In this document: one piece after another, positions 45,402 through 54,102 of the stretch
Layout of the letters: each line of letters begins with the position of its first letter
Position numbering within the stretch: the stretch's first letter is position 1
Origin: Pseudomonas tritici
GTDB lineage: Bacteria; Pseudomonadota; Gammaproteobacteria; Pseudomonadales; Pseudomonadaceae
DNA length: 64,000 bases
Direction: 5' to 3'
NCBI RefSeq assembly: GCF_014268275.3
Contig: NZ_CP077084.1
Location: 6,072,501 to 6,136,500 of the forward strand
Translations under genes and position numbers: made by a program
The notes under the pieces: generated by a model
Seen by the model: the letters and a program-made list of their open reading frames with translations, nothing else
Databases searched by the model: none
Told to the model about the DNA's origin: nothing

Positions 45402-45896
45402 CTACACAGGTTTCGATAGCTGCGCCAGCGCTACTAACGCCTCAGGCAACTCCAACTCACTGAACACCTGCACGCCATGCTGTTTGAGCAGCGCTGCCGT
45501 CACGCCTTCGCCGCTCACCTTCACGCCGCTGAAGGTGCCGTCGTACGTCAGCAAGTTTCCACAAGACGGACTATTCGCCTTGAGCACGGCGATGCGGATG
45601 TCATGGCGCTGCACCAGCGCCAAGGCCTGGCTCGCGCCATCGAGAAAGGCAGCGCTGAAGTCTTCGCCCTCGGCGGTCAACACCTGGGCGCGGCCTTCCC
45701 ACACCTCTGCACCCTGCCCGCCCGAGATCTCGGCGGGTGGGCGCGGCGTTGGCAAGCCACCGGACACTTCCGGGCAGATCGCAACCACTCGCCCTTCGGC
45801 TTGCCACGCCGCCAGTTGGTCGAACGGCCCGCTCGCCGCGCCGTCGTAGCGCACCTTGTGCCCAAGCAGGCAACGGCTGACCAGAATCTTTTCCAT
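45402..45896 (-). CDS. DUF523 family protein
   Basis: 164 residues from ATG 45896 (MEKILVSRCLLGHKVRYDG), the DUF523 N-terminus with a conserved Cys. Further hallmarks are CPEVSGGLPTPRPPAEI and AVLKANSPSCGN, with Cys residues that could hold a metal or cluster. Starts 2 bp after the stop of the upstream dioxygenase gene, so co-transcribed with it. Function unknown. Confidence 0.88.
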   Translation of the reverse strand: MEKILVSRCLLGHKVRYDGAASGPFDQLAAWQAEGRVVAICPEVSGGLPTPRPPAEISGGQGAEVWEGRAQVLTAEGEDFSAAFLDGASQALALVQRHDIRIAVLKANSPSCGNLLTYDGTFSGVKVSGEGVTAALLKQHGVQVFSELELPEALVALAQLSKPV

Positions 45897-45898
45897 GC

Positions 45899-46531
45899 TC
45901 AAAACGGCTCGTTGCCCCGCCGGCGAAACCAGCCAGTGAGGGACAGGCGTTCGCGCGTAGCGGGCATGACTTCGTGGGGCACCTCGCCCGACAGGAACAC
46001 CACCAGGCTACCACCGGTGGGCACCACATCGTATTCGACGCCGTCCTTGAGGTACATGCGCAACTGGCCGCCATGCTCGGGCAGCCAGGCGTTGTTCAAG
46101 TAGATCACCGCCGAGACCATGCGCCTATCATCGTCACGGAACCGGTCCAGGTGCTTGAGGTAAAACGCGCCCGGCGGGTACATCGCGAAGTGGCTTTCGA
46201 AGTCTTCGAGGCCGAGAAACAGGCCACGGTTCATTGCCAGGCGCAGGCTGTCCATCAACGCCATATAGGTGTCGCAGACTGCTGCATCGCCCTCTTCCAG
46301 CCATTGGATATGGTCACCGCGAATACCTTCGCGAATCTCTTGGGCCGGTCCGCGCCCGACCGCCGCCGGGGCCAATTCACCTTCGGCCGCACGTTTACGG
46401 CACTCAGCCGCCAGTTCCAGGGTCAGAGCCTGGGGCAGAAAGCCGTCTTGTCGGGACCAGCCTTTTTCGGCCAGGTCGTCGACAATGCGTTGCAACAGCG
46501 GGTGATCGAGGGGTATTTGCATGGCGCGCAT
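45899..46531 (-). CDS. 2-oxoglutarate/Fe(II)-dependent dioxygenase, prolyl-hydroxylase type
   Basis: 210 residues if started at ATG 46531 (MRAMQIPLDHP). Nearby ATGs at 46522 and 46540 are equally unsupported by a ribosome site. The C-terminal double-stranded beta-helix keeps the iron triad: HLDRFRDDD (His-x-Asp) and the distal GEVPHEVMPATRERLSLTGWFRR with His and 2OG-binding Arg. Substrate probably a protein or small metabolite. Homologous to PA0310-like proteins by memory. Coupled to the DUF523 gene. Confidence 0.85.
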   Translation of the reverse strand: MRAMQIPLDHPLLQRIVDDLAEKGWSRQDGFLPQALTLELAAECRKRAAEGELAPAAVGRGPAQEIREGIRGDHIQWLEEGDAAVCDTYMALMDSLRLAMNRGLFLGLEDFESHFAMYPPGAFYLKHLDRFRDDDRRMVSAVIYLNNAWLPEHGGQLRMYLKDGVEYDVVPTGGSLVVFLSGEVPHEVMPATRERLSLTGWFRRRGNEPF

Positions 46532-46662
46532 AGTATCCATACGCTTGTGAATCCGACAGAGCCGCCGAGCGTCTGAATACACTTTAGTCAGGTGACCGAT
46601 AGGACTTCTCGACAAATCCTACGCCCGACACGGACAATAGTGGCCGACTGACAGGAGTCCAT

Positions 46663-47415
46663 ATGCGTCGTTTGTTTTTTTCCTTGCTGATGTTCTGCGT
46701 TTTGCCCGCCTGGGCAGACGGCCATGACCAGTTGTACAAGGTCGCCGGCTGGGCCGAACAACGTGCGCATTTCAATGACGCCCTCAGTGCGGCCCAGCAA
46801 CGCTACCGCAACAGCCTGCCGCCAGCGGTGTATCAGGCGCTGGTGGACAACAGCAATAAACGCTTTGCCGCCCAGGCCATGGACCAGCGTGCCGAGGCGC
46901 AATTGCGCAAGAACCTGGCGGACCCGAAGCCTGCTCTGGCGTTTTTTCAATCGCCCTTGGGCCGCAAGATTGTCGCCGCCGAGTTGCTGGCGACGCGCCG
47001 CGACCAACTGGCGAAAAACGCTCAGGGCCTGCCAAAAATCCAAGCCGACGCCACCCGCAGCCTGATCATCGGCCACCTGGCCCAGGCCTTGCCAGCCCGT
47101 GAGGCTGGTGCGGAAGTCAGCCTGGCGATTGCCGGCGTGGCGGCCGACAGCCTGAGCCAGATGATCCCCGGCCTGTTGGGCGGCGGTCAGGCCCAGGGCA
47201 TGTTGAATGGCCAGCGTGAGCGGTTGATGCAGCAGATCGACAAGGATCTGAACAACACGCTGCTGTACGTTTATCGGGATTTATCTGACCCGGAGTTGGA
47301 AGAATTCGCTACGTTTGCGGAGTCGTCGGAAGGTAAGGCGTATTACCAGGCGGCGTTGGCGGCGATTCGTGCAGGGCTGGCAGTCGGCCAAAGCACTTCA
47401 AGCTTGGCACCGTAA
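46663..47415 (+). CDS. DUF2059 periplasmic protein
   Basis: 250 residues with signal peptide MRRLFFSLLMFCVLPAWA. The remainder is helical. The C-terminal LYVYRDLSDPELEEFATFAESSEGKAYYQAALAA block is the DUF2059 hallmark, repeated weakly earlier in the protein (PKPALAFFQSPLGRKIVAAELLA). No catalytic motif. A truncated REP follows the stop. Confidence 0.83.
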   Translation: MRRLFFSLLMFCVLPAWADGHDQLYKVAGWAEQRAHFNDALSAAQQRYRNSLPPAVYQALVDNSNKRFAAQAMDQRAEAQLRKNLADPKPALAFFQSPLGRKIVAAELLATRRDQLAKNAQGLPKIQADATRSLIIGHLAQALPAREAGAEVSLAIAGVAADSLSQMIPGLLGGGQAQGMLNGQRERLMQQIDKDLNNTLLYVYRDLSDPELEEFATFAESSEGKAYYQAALAAIRAGLAVGQSTSSLAP

Positions 47416-47419
47416 CAAG

Positions 47420-47447
47420 TGTGGGAGCTGGCTTGCCTGCTCCCACA
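47420..47447. repeat. Collapsed REP
   Basis: TGTGGGAGCTGGCTTGCCTG is followed directly by CTCCCACA, i.e. a left arm and the outer end of a right arm after internal deletion. Between convergent DUF2059 and alpha/beta hydrolase genes. Confidence 0.75.
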
Positions 47448-47458
47448 TTTGCATCGCG

Positions 47459-48400
47459 TTACTTCAGGTGGTCCGTTAAATAGCGGAAGTACGCCTCACG
47501 AATCTCCGCAATCTCATTCGCCAAATGATGCCTGCCACGCGGCAGCATCAACACCTCGGGCCTGTCGAACTTGCCGCGCAGCACCTGCAGGTTGTGCTGC
47601 CAGTCCACCGTCATGTCTTCCTCACCCTGCACAATCACCGGGCGCCGCAAACTGCGCGGTGCAGCCTCGATACGCTTGATCCAGCGCGCCAATGCACCGA
47701 CCCAGGCGGTAGGCAGTTGGCGCGGCTGTAGCGGATCAGCCTCAAGAAACGGCTTGAACTCGGGATCGTGGGTGTTCTCGCTGAAGCGCCGCGCAATGCC
47801 TTTGACGAACGGCCGCAGCACGTAATAGCTGACTTGCGACCAACCCCAGGCACGCGGTCGCACCAACGGTGACAGCAGAAAGGTCTTGCCCTGGGCCGGG
47901 CTGTCGGCGCCATGGTTGAGCAAGTGATCCACCACCACCGCCCCGCCGGTGCTTTGCCCGAACAGGTGCCAGGGTTGCGGCAGTTGCAGCGCTTGGGCCT
48001 CGGCGAACAGTGCCTGCACCACATGCTGGTACACCGCAAAATCATCAATGCTGGCGCGCTCGCCACTGGACAACCCGTGGCCCGGCAAATCGCACGCGAT
48101 CACCACAACCCCCTGGTCCAGCGCCCAGTCCACCACATGGCGATACAGCCCCATATGGTCGTAGAAGCCGTGGAACATAAACATCGTCGCCACAGGCTTG
48201 GGCGGCCACCACACCTGCGCGACCACCTGAAACCCATCCACCTCGAAACGCCCCAGACGGCTGACCGCCGGTACTGCGCGCGCGGCCAGATCCAGCCCGT
48301 AGAAACGCTGGTAGACCCGCGCCTCGGCTGAAAGCGGTTGCGCATCCACCAGGGGCCGCAAGCTTTCGCGCAGATGATCGGGGTCAAAGGTCACAGGCAT
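47459..48400 (-). CDS. Alpha/beta hydrolase, monoacylglycerol-lipase/lysophospholipase-like
   Basis: 313 residues from ATG 48400 (MPVTFDPDHLRES). A longer frame to 48466 is unsupported. The oxyanion segment is MFMFHGFYDHMGLYRH. The nucleophile elbow is FGQSTGGAVVVDHLL with Ser. The acid and His are expected in VIVQGEEDMTVDW and RGRHHLANE. The overall pattern matches serine-aminopeptidase S33/lysophospholipase-type hydrolases. No signal peptide. Substrate unknown. Confidence 0.85.
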   Translation of the reverse strand: MPVTFDPDHLRESLRPLVDAQPLSAEARVYQRFYGLDLAARAVPAVSRLGRFEVDGFQVVAQVWWPPKPVATMFMFHGFYDHMGLYRHVVDWALDQGVVVIACDLPGHGLSSGERASIDDFAVYQHVVQALFAEAQALQLPQPWHLFGQSTGGAVVVDHLLNHGADSPAQGKTFLLSPLVRPRAWGWSQVSYYVLRPFVKGIARRFSENTHDPEFKPFLEADPLQPRQLPTAWVGALARWIKRIEAAPRSLRRPVIVQGEEDMTVDWQHNLQVLRGKFDRPEVLMLPRGRHHLANEIAEIREAYFRYLTDHLK

Positions 48401-48499
48401 AAAGGGTTCCAGACTTACGGCAGAGATGAATATCGAGCTGCGATATTCATCTGTCAGGACAAGCATGGCAAGCTACGCGACCTCTGAGGATACATCTGA

Positions 48500-49075
48500 A
48501 TGCGACAGCCCTACCGCACCGCCCTGTTCGCCAGCCTTATCGTGGTTATCTGCACCGGCGTGCTGTGGGCCGCGTATGACTGGTTCCAGGGCCGCTACCT
48601 GCGCGCCTTCAGCGAACACACGGCGGTGTTTTCCGGCGACCCATTGAAGCTGCCGGCCGAGCTCGCCGGCCCAGGCCCGATCCGCTTGGTCCACTTTTGG
48701 GACCCGGCCTGCCCGTGCAATGTCGGCAACCAACAACACCTGGGCGAACTGATCGAGCACTACGCCCCCCAAGGCGTCGAGTTCTATGCGCTGCAAAAAC
48801 CCGGCAGCCACGGCCAACTGCCTGACAACCTGCGCACAATGAAAACCCTCACCGCCCTGCCCGGCGCCGACCAAGTGCCCGCCAGCCCGGCGGTGGGCAT
48901 TTGGGATCGCAGCGGCAAACTCGCGTATTTCGGGCCCTACAGCGAAGGCCTGACGTGCAATTCCAGCAACAGTTTTATTGAGCCGATCTTGAAGGCCCTT
49001 GGAGCGGGGCGCGAGGTGAATGCCACGCACACCCTGGCGGTGGGCTGCTATTGTTCCTGGCCAAAAGGCTCGTAA
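48500..49075 (+). CDS. DUF6436 thioredoxin-like membrane-anchored protein
   Basis: 191 residues. One N-terminal membrane helix (about 8-26) is followed by a periplasmic thioredoxin-like domain: RLVHFWDPACPCNVGNQQHLGEL has the CPC motif in place of CxxC, at the same position after the first beta-alpha unit. The C-terminus has further Cys residues (LTCNSSNSF, VGCYCSWPKGS). Resembles DUF6436. Located 31 bp upstream of the acylase gene and possibly co-transcribed. Redox activity untested. Confidence 0.8.
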   Translation: MRQPYRTALFASLIVVICTGVLWAAYDWFQGRYLRAFSEHTAVFSGDPLKLPAELAGPGPIRLVHFWDPACPCNVGNQQHLGELIEHYAPQGVEFYALQKPGSHGQLPDNLRTMKTLTALPGADQVPASPAVGIWDRSGKLAYFGPYSEGLTCNSSNSFIEPILKALGAGREVNATHTLAVGCYCSWPKGS

Positions 49076-49106
49076 CTCGCCACCCCTCTCTTGGTAAGGA
49101 ATGTTC

Positions 49107-51461
49107 ATGAAGCGCGTCTTGCGGACTCTCGCGGTTCTTGTAGTGCTGGCGGCTCTCGGCGCCGGCTGGTACGTGTACAGCAAGCAGCCGACCCGCCAGG
49201 GCACGGTTGAGCTGGCCAACCTGCAAGGCTCGGTCACCGTGCGCTACGACGACCGTGGCGTGCCGCATATTCGTGCCGAGAACGAAACCGACCTGTATCG
49301 CGCCCTGGGCTACGTGCACGCCCAGGACCGCTTGTTCCAGATGGAGATCATGCGGCGCCTGGCCCGTGGCGAGCTGGCCGAGGTGCTTGGGCCCAAGCTG
49401 CTGGAGACCGATAAGCTGTTCCGCAGCCTGCGCATTCGTGACCGCGCCGCCACTTATGTGGCGCAGCTGGATCATGATTCGGCGCACTGGAAGGCCCTGC
49501 AAGCCTACCTGGACGGGATCAACCAATATCAAGACAGCCACGCCCGCCCGATGGAGTTCGACGTGCTGGGCATCCCCAAGCGGCCGTTCACCGCCGAGGA
49601 CAGCATCAGCGTCGCCGGGTATATGGCCTACAGCTTTGCTGCCGCATTTCGTACCGAGCCTCTGCTGACTTACGTACGCGATCAACTGGGCAGCGACTAC
49701 CTGAAAGTCTTCGACCTCGACTGGCAACCTCAGGGCGCCCTCAACCTCGCCGCCAGCGATTGGCAAACCCTCGGCGCCATCGCCGCCGTGAGCGAACAGG
49801 CCTTGGCCGACAATGGCTTGCCGCAGTTCGAAGGCAGCAACGCCTGGGCCATCAGCGGCAACCGCACCAAGAGCGGTAAACCGTTGCTGGCCGGTGACCC
49901 GCATATTCGCTTCTCGGTGCCGTCGGTGTGGTACGAGGCGCAGCTGTCGGCGCCGGGCTTTGAGCTGTATGGCTATCACAACGCGCTGGTGCCGGTGGCG
50001 TTCCTGGGGCACAACCTGGATTTCGGCTGGAGCCTGACCATGTTCCAGAACGATGACCTCGACCTCATCGCCGAGAAGGTCAACCCGGAAAACGCCAATC
50101 AGGTCTGGTACCACGACCAGTGGGTCGACATGACCAGCACCGAGCAACAGATTGCGGTGAAAGGCCAAGCGCCGGTGACGTTGACCCTGCGCCAATCACC
50201 CCACGGCCCGATCATCAATGACGTGCTCGGCGAGAGTGCCGGCAAGACGCCGATTGCCATGTGGTGGGCGTTCCTCGACACCCAGAACCCGATCCTCGAA
50301 GGTTTCTACCAGCTCAACCGCGCCGACACCCTGGCCAAGGCGCGCGCGGCGGCGTCGAAGGTGTCTGCGCCGGGGCTGAATATTGTGTGGGCGAATGCCA
50401 AGGGCGATATCGGCTGGTGGGCGGCGGCGCAATTGCCGATTCGTCCGGCCGGTACCAATGCCGGCTTTATCCTCGACGGCAGTAGCACACAGGCCGACAA
50501 GCTGGGCTTCTACCCCTTCAGCGCCAACCCCCAGGAAGAAAACCCCGCGCGTGGCTACGTGGTGTCGGCCAACGCGCAACCCGTCTCGCCCACCGGCATG
50601 GAGATCCCCGGTTATTACAACCTGGCCGACCGTGGCCAACAGTTGAACGCGCAGTTGAGCGACAAGAGCGTGAAGTGGGATGTCGACAACAGCCAGGCCT
50701 TGCAACTGGGCACCGCCACCGCCTTCGGCCCGCGCCTGCTGGCGCCGCTGTTGCCGGTGCTGCGTGAAGTGGTCAAGGACCCGGCGCAGTTGAAACTGGT
50801 GGAGCAACTGGCCGCCTGGAAAGGTGACTACCCGCTGGACTCCACCAGCGCCACGCTGTTCAACCAGTTCCTGTTCAACCTGGCCGACGCCGCCTTCCAT
50901 CCGAAACTCGGCGACGCCATGTTCAAGACCCTGCTCAGCACCCGCGTGATCGACGCCGCACTGCCACGCCTGGCCGCCGCGCCAGATTCGCCGTGGTGGG
51001 ACGGCAAGCGCGCCGACACCGTCAAGCTCGCCTGGGACAACAGCCTCGCACACCTCAAAGCCACTTTCGGCGATGACCCAAGCCAATGGCAGTGGGGCAA
51101 GGCCCACACCCTGACCCATGGCCACCCGCTGGGCTCGCAGAAACCGTTGGACCTGATCGTGAATGTCGGCCCGTTCCCGGCGCCGGGAACCCACGAAGTG
51201 CCCAACAACCAGTCGGCCCCTATCGGCCCGGCACCGTGGCCCGTGACCTACGGGCCTTCCACCCGCCGCCTGATCGATTTCGCCGATGCGGCTCACGCAC
51301 TGACCATCAACCCGGTCGGGCAAAGTGGGGTACCGTTCGACAAGCATTATGGCGACCAGGCAGAAACCTACATCGAAGGTGGCTATGAGCAGGCGCATTT
51401 CAGTGATGAGGAAGTGACGGCGAATATGCGAGGCACTCTTAAATTACTCCCTGCGAGATAG
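49107..51461 (+). CDS. Penicillin/AHL acylase (Ntn hydrolase), HacB-like
   Basis: 784 residues. Signal-anchor MKRVLRTLAVLVVLAALGAGW, then an alpha chain, spacer and beta chain in one precursor. The predicted autoprocessing site is before Ser244 in EGSNAWAIS (residues 242-250), with Ser as the new N-terminal nucleophile. The HNLDFGWSLTMFQNDD segment and later His/Asn residues are typical of acylases. In P. aeruginosa the equivalent locus (PA0305 next to the spu genes) is the quinolone-independent AHL acylase HacB. Activity on long-chain AHLs or other amides is inferred. No luxI/luxR in the window. Confidence 0.9.
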   Translation: MKRVLRTLAVLVVLAALGAGWYVYSKQPTRQGTVELANLQGSVTVRYDDRGVPHIRAENETDLYRALGYVHAQDRLFQMEIMRRLARGELAEVLGPKLLETDKLFRSLRIRDRAATYVAQLDHDSAHWKALQAYLDGINQYQDSHARPMEFDVLGIPKRPFTAEDSISVAGYMAYSFAAAFRTEPLLTYVRDQLGSDYLKVFDLDWQPQGALNLAASDWQTLGAIAAVSEQALADNGLPQFEGSNAWAISGNRTKSGKPLLAGDPHIRFSVPSVWYEAQLSAPGFELYGYHNALVPVAFLGHNLDFGWSLTMFQNDDLDLIAEKVNPENANQVWYHDQWVDMTSTEQQIAVKGQAPVTLTLRQSPHGPIINDVLGESAGKTPIAMWWAFLDTQNPILEGFYQLNRADTLAKARAAASKVSAPGLNIVWANAKGDIGWWAAAQLPIRPAGTNAGFILDGSSTQADKLGFYPFSANPQEENPARGYVVSANAQPVSPTGMEIPGYYNLADRGQQLNAQLSDKSVKWDVDNSQALQLGTATAFGPRLLAPLLPVLREVVKDPAQLKLVEQLAAWKGDYPLDSTSATLFNQFLFNLADAAFHPKLGDAMFKTLLSTRVIDAALPRLAAAPDSPWWDGKRADTVKLAWDNSLAHLKATFGDDPSQWQWGKAHTLTHGHPLGSQKPLDLIVNVGPFPAPGTHEVPNNQSAPIGPAPWPVTYGPSTRRLIDFADAAHALTINPVGQSGVPFDKHYGDQAETYIEGGYEQAHFSDEEVTANMRGTLKLLPAR

Positions 51462-51478
51462 CGGCCTGTAAACCCGAT

Positions 51479-51494
51479 CAAGCCAGCTCCCACA
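51479..51494. repeat. REP remnant (single outer end)
   Basis: Only CAAGCCAGCTCCCACA remains of a GTGGGAGC-family arm, between the convergent acylase and AraC genes. Confidence 0.6.
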
Positions 51495-51515
51495 CTTTGA
51501 CCGGTGGTGCGGCGG

Positions 51516-52418
51516 CTACCGTGCCCGCACCCGTCCCGGCGCCTCACCATAGGTTTCCTTGAATTTCTTGCTGAACGCCGCCTGGGACTGGTAACCCACC
51601 TGGGCGGCGATATCCAGCAGGCTCAGGCGTGACTGGCGCAGCAGGTTGAATGCCCGCTCCATGCGCAACTGGGTCAGCAACACCCAGGGCGATACGCCCG
51701 CCACTTTTACAAACCCGCGCATGAAGGTAGCGCGCGACATCGTCGCGGCGGTGGCCAGGCTGTCGATGGTCCACTCGTGCCCGGGGTCGGCCAGCATCGC
51801 CTGCCAGGCCTTGCTCAGGCGCTTGTCAGCGAGCAGCGCGAAGGTGCCGGCAACTGGCGCCTGGCGGTTCAGCCAGGCACGCAGGATCAGGGTGAACAAC
51901 GCTGAAGAGAGTGCATCGATAAACGAACGTGCGCCGAGCTGCTCGCCGTCCGCCTCGCTGCGCAGCAACCCAATCAACGCTGCCAATTGCCCATCGGCCT
52001 GCCATTCTCGGCTGGACACCACCAAGTACTCCGGCAACGCACCGAACAACAGCGATTGGCGGTTGTAGTGAAAACTGCCGCAGAGCATGTCCAAATCCGG
52101 CTGGTCACCGCCCAGGCGGTGCACCTTGAGTACGCCGCCTTCGATCACCCGCGGCTGCATCGGCCTGATCCTCGCGCCCTGGCTGCGCAGCAAGTGCGTG
52201 GCGCCGCCAGGCATCAGCAAGATGTCACCCTCCGCCAGGGTCACTTGTTGCCCGCCCGACAGTTCCGCGCGGCAACTGCCACTTAGCACGATGTGATACG
52301 GCGCCACACCGAGATTCTCGGGTGCATGCTCCAGCGCCCAGTCGCCCTGGAACTGGCACCGCAAATCCAGACTGCCGCGCAGGTTAGCCAGCGCGATAAG
52401 GGTGTCGATCGAATTCAT
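51516..52418 (-). CDS. AraC-family regulator with cupin-type sensor domain
   Basis: 300 residues. An N-terminal cupin-like effector domain (AraC_binding_2 style, SGSCRAELSGGQQVTLAEGDILLMPGGATH) precedes a C-terminal double HTH (SLATAATMSRATFMRGFVKVAG and LLDIAAQVGYQSQAAFSKKFK). Divergent from the AhpD-like gene, with about 100 bp between starts, so it probably controls that gene (inference). Ligand unknown. Confidence 0.87.
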   Translation of the reverse strand: MNSIDTLIALANLRGSLDLRCQFQGDWALEHAPENLGVAPYHIVLSGSCRAELSGGQQVTLAEGDILLMPGGATHLLRSQGARIRPMQPRVIEGGVLKVHRLGGDQPDLDMLCGSFHYNRQSLLFGALPEYLVVSSREWQADGQLAALIGLLRSEADGEQLGARSFIDALSSALFTLILRAWLNRQAPVAGTFALLADKRLSKAWQAMLADPGHEWTIDSLATAATMSRATFMRGFVKVAGVSPWVLLTQLRMERAFNLLRQSRLSLLDIAAQVGYQSQAAFSKKFKETYGEAPGRVRAR

Positions 52419-52517
52419 TTGCGAGCATCGGTCAAAAAGATGAGCGGATTGAACAATAACCCCAACCTCAAACAGAACAGACTGGCTTCACACCCAACCT
52501 GTTGAGGAGTTACCGCA

Positions 52518-52871
52518 ATGTTCAATAACTGGTCCGACTTGCTGCCTACCGTGAAGAAAGCCTTTGGCGCGCTGGGCAAGAGCAACCCGAAGATGGTCAA
52601 AGCCTACATGGCGCTGGGCGAGGCTGCCGAGGAAAACAATGTACTCGACGCCAAGACCCGTGAGCTGATTTCCATTGCCGTGGCCATCACCACCCGCTGC
52701 GACGGTTGCATCGGCGTGCATGCCGACGCCGCAATCAAGGCCGGCGCGACCCGCGAAGAGGTTGCCGCCACATTGGCCACCGCCATTTCGCTGAATGCCG
52801 GCGCGGCATACATCTACTCGCTGCGTGCGCTGGAAGCCTACGACACGCTCAAACCGGCGCCGCAAAGTTAA
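52518..52871 (+). CDS. AhpD-like carboxymuconolactone decarboxylase-family protein
   Basis: 117 residues. The redox motif CDGCIGVHADAAIKAGA gives CxxC plus His, as in alkylhydroperoxidase D-type proteins rather than true decarboxylases. RBS GAGGAG about 9 bp upstream. Its last 23 bp overlap the convergent GlxA-type regulator gene. Probably a peroxide/thiol-redox protein induced through the divergent AraC regulator. Confidence 0.9.
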   Translation: MFNNWSDLLPTVKKAFGALGKSNPKMVKAYMALGEAAEENNVLDAKTRELISIAVAITTRCDGCIGVHADAAIKAGATREEVAATLATAISLNAGAAYIYSLRALEAYDTLKPAPQS

Positions 52872-53814
52872 GCCGGAACTGTTGTGGCGTCACGCCCAGC
52901 CGGCGGTTGAACACACTGCGCATGTGCTGGGCGTCGCGAAAGCCACATTGATACGCCACTGTTTTCAGCGGTGCGTGGCTGCTTTCGAGCAGCACCCGCG
53001 CCGCGTCCACCCGCGCCCGCTCGACAAACTCCGCTGGCGTTATCCGTGCCTCACGGGCAAACACCCGAGAGAAATTGCGCGGGCTCATATTGGCCGCCTC
53101 GGCCAGGTCGGCAATGCTCAGGTCGCCGGTCAGGTTCGCCAATACGTACAGCTGCACCAACGCCACCGCCGAGGTGGTTTCGGCGTGGGGCGTGAGGAAC
53201 GGGCTGAACTGCGACTGCCCGCCCGAACGCTGGGTAAACACCACCAAGCGCTTGGCCACGCTCAGCGCGACTTCCGGGCCGTGGTCCTGAGCCAGCAAAT
53301 AGAGCGACAAGTCGATACCCGCCGTGACCCCGGCCGAGGTGTAGAGGTTGCCGTCCTGCACGTAGAGGCGGTCGGCCTCAACCTGGGCGGTGGGGCACAG
53401 GCGCGCCAGATCAGCCGCGTCGTTCCAATGGGTGGTGACGGTTTTCCCATCCAGCAGCCCGGCTCGGGCCAGCATGAACGCGCCGTTGCAGATCGAACCG
53501 AAGCGTTGCGCACGCGCCGCGGCGCCCCGCAACCAATCATCGAACTGCGTGCCGAAGTCTTCGAAGGGTAACTGCGGGCCGCCAGCGACCAGCAGCAGGT
53601 CATAGGCGTGCAGGGCTTCGCTGTAGTGCCGGTGGGCCTGCAATGACAGACCGTTGGAGGCGGCCATGGTGCCGAGGCCAAGGCCAATCACTTCAAGCTG
53701 GTAATGGTCCTCAGGCGCTAGAAACCGGTTGGCCTCGCAAAACACATCCATGGGGCCGGTCACGTCCAGTGACTGGACGCCGGGGAAAATCAGGATGGCA
53801 ACGGTTTTGCCCAT
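52849..53814 (-). CDS. GlxA-family regulator (DJ-1/PfpI + AraC HTH)
   Basis: 321 residues from ATG 53814 (MGKTVAILIFPG); the upstream TTG at 53823 is less likely. The N-terminal DJ-1/PfpI-type domain (1-180) has a conserved nucleophile-elbow-like RFGSICNGAFMLARAG with Cys. The C-terminal AraC HTH (220-320) has SIADLAEAANMSPRNFSRVF and TVAYQCGFRDAQHMRSVF. Divergent from an HD-domain hydrolase gene, so a control relation is plausible. 3' ends overlap with the AhpD-like gene by 23 bp. Confidence 0.88.
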   Translation of the reverse strand: MGKTVAILIFPGVQSLDVTGPMDVFCEANRFLAPEDHYQLEVIGLGLGTMAASNGLSLQAHRHYSEALHAYDLLLVAGGPQLPFEDFGTQFDDWLRGAAARAQRFGSICNGAFMLARAGLLDGKTVTTHWNDAADLARLCPTAQVEADRLYVQDGNLYTSAGVTAGIDLSLYLLAQDHGPEVALSVAKRLVVFTQRSGGQSQFSPFLTPHAETTSAVALVQLYVLANLTGDLSIADLAEAANMSPRNFSRVFAREARITPAEFVERARVDAARVLLESSHAPLKTVAYQCGFRDAQHMRSVFNRRLGVTPQQFRLNFAAPV

Positions 53815-53850
53815 GAACAACACACCTTTGATTGGATGAACACAAACCCC

Positions 53851-53940
53851 TGTGGGAGCGGACTTGCTCGCGAATGCGGTGGATCAGCCAATAAATTCGG
53901 TGACTGAACCACCGCATTCGCGAGCAAGCCCGCTCCCACA
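53851..53940. repeat. REP doublet, GCTCGCGAATGCGGT variant
   Basis: Arms 53851-53882 and 53909-53940 form a nearly perfect stem (TGTGGGAGCGGACTTGCTCG and its complement). Sits between the divergent GlxA and HD-hydrolase genes, where any regulatory site for the pair should also lie. Confidence 0.9.
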
Positions 53941-54102
53941 TTTTTGATTTTCGCAGGCTTCAAAGGATCAATCGCCTGCTACACCCTAGCTGATTTTGCC
54001 TTGGCACGATGTGGCTGCACATTGGCCGACATCGCTCCCTCGCCGTGCTAGCCCCTCCACGGGCACACGACCAGACTGGATGCTTCCCAGAGGAGAACGA
54101 CC

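Noticed and set aside
45899..46531. 2OG/Fe(II) dioxygenase as a possible PhnY for the phosphonate cluster
   Set aside because: It is a prolyl-hydroxylase-type protein 27 kb away, coupled to a DUF523 gene, and is syntenic in genomes where it has no phosphonate link.
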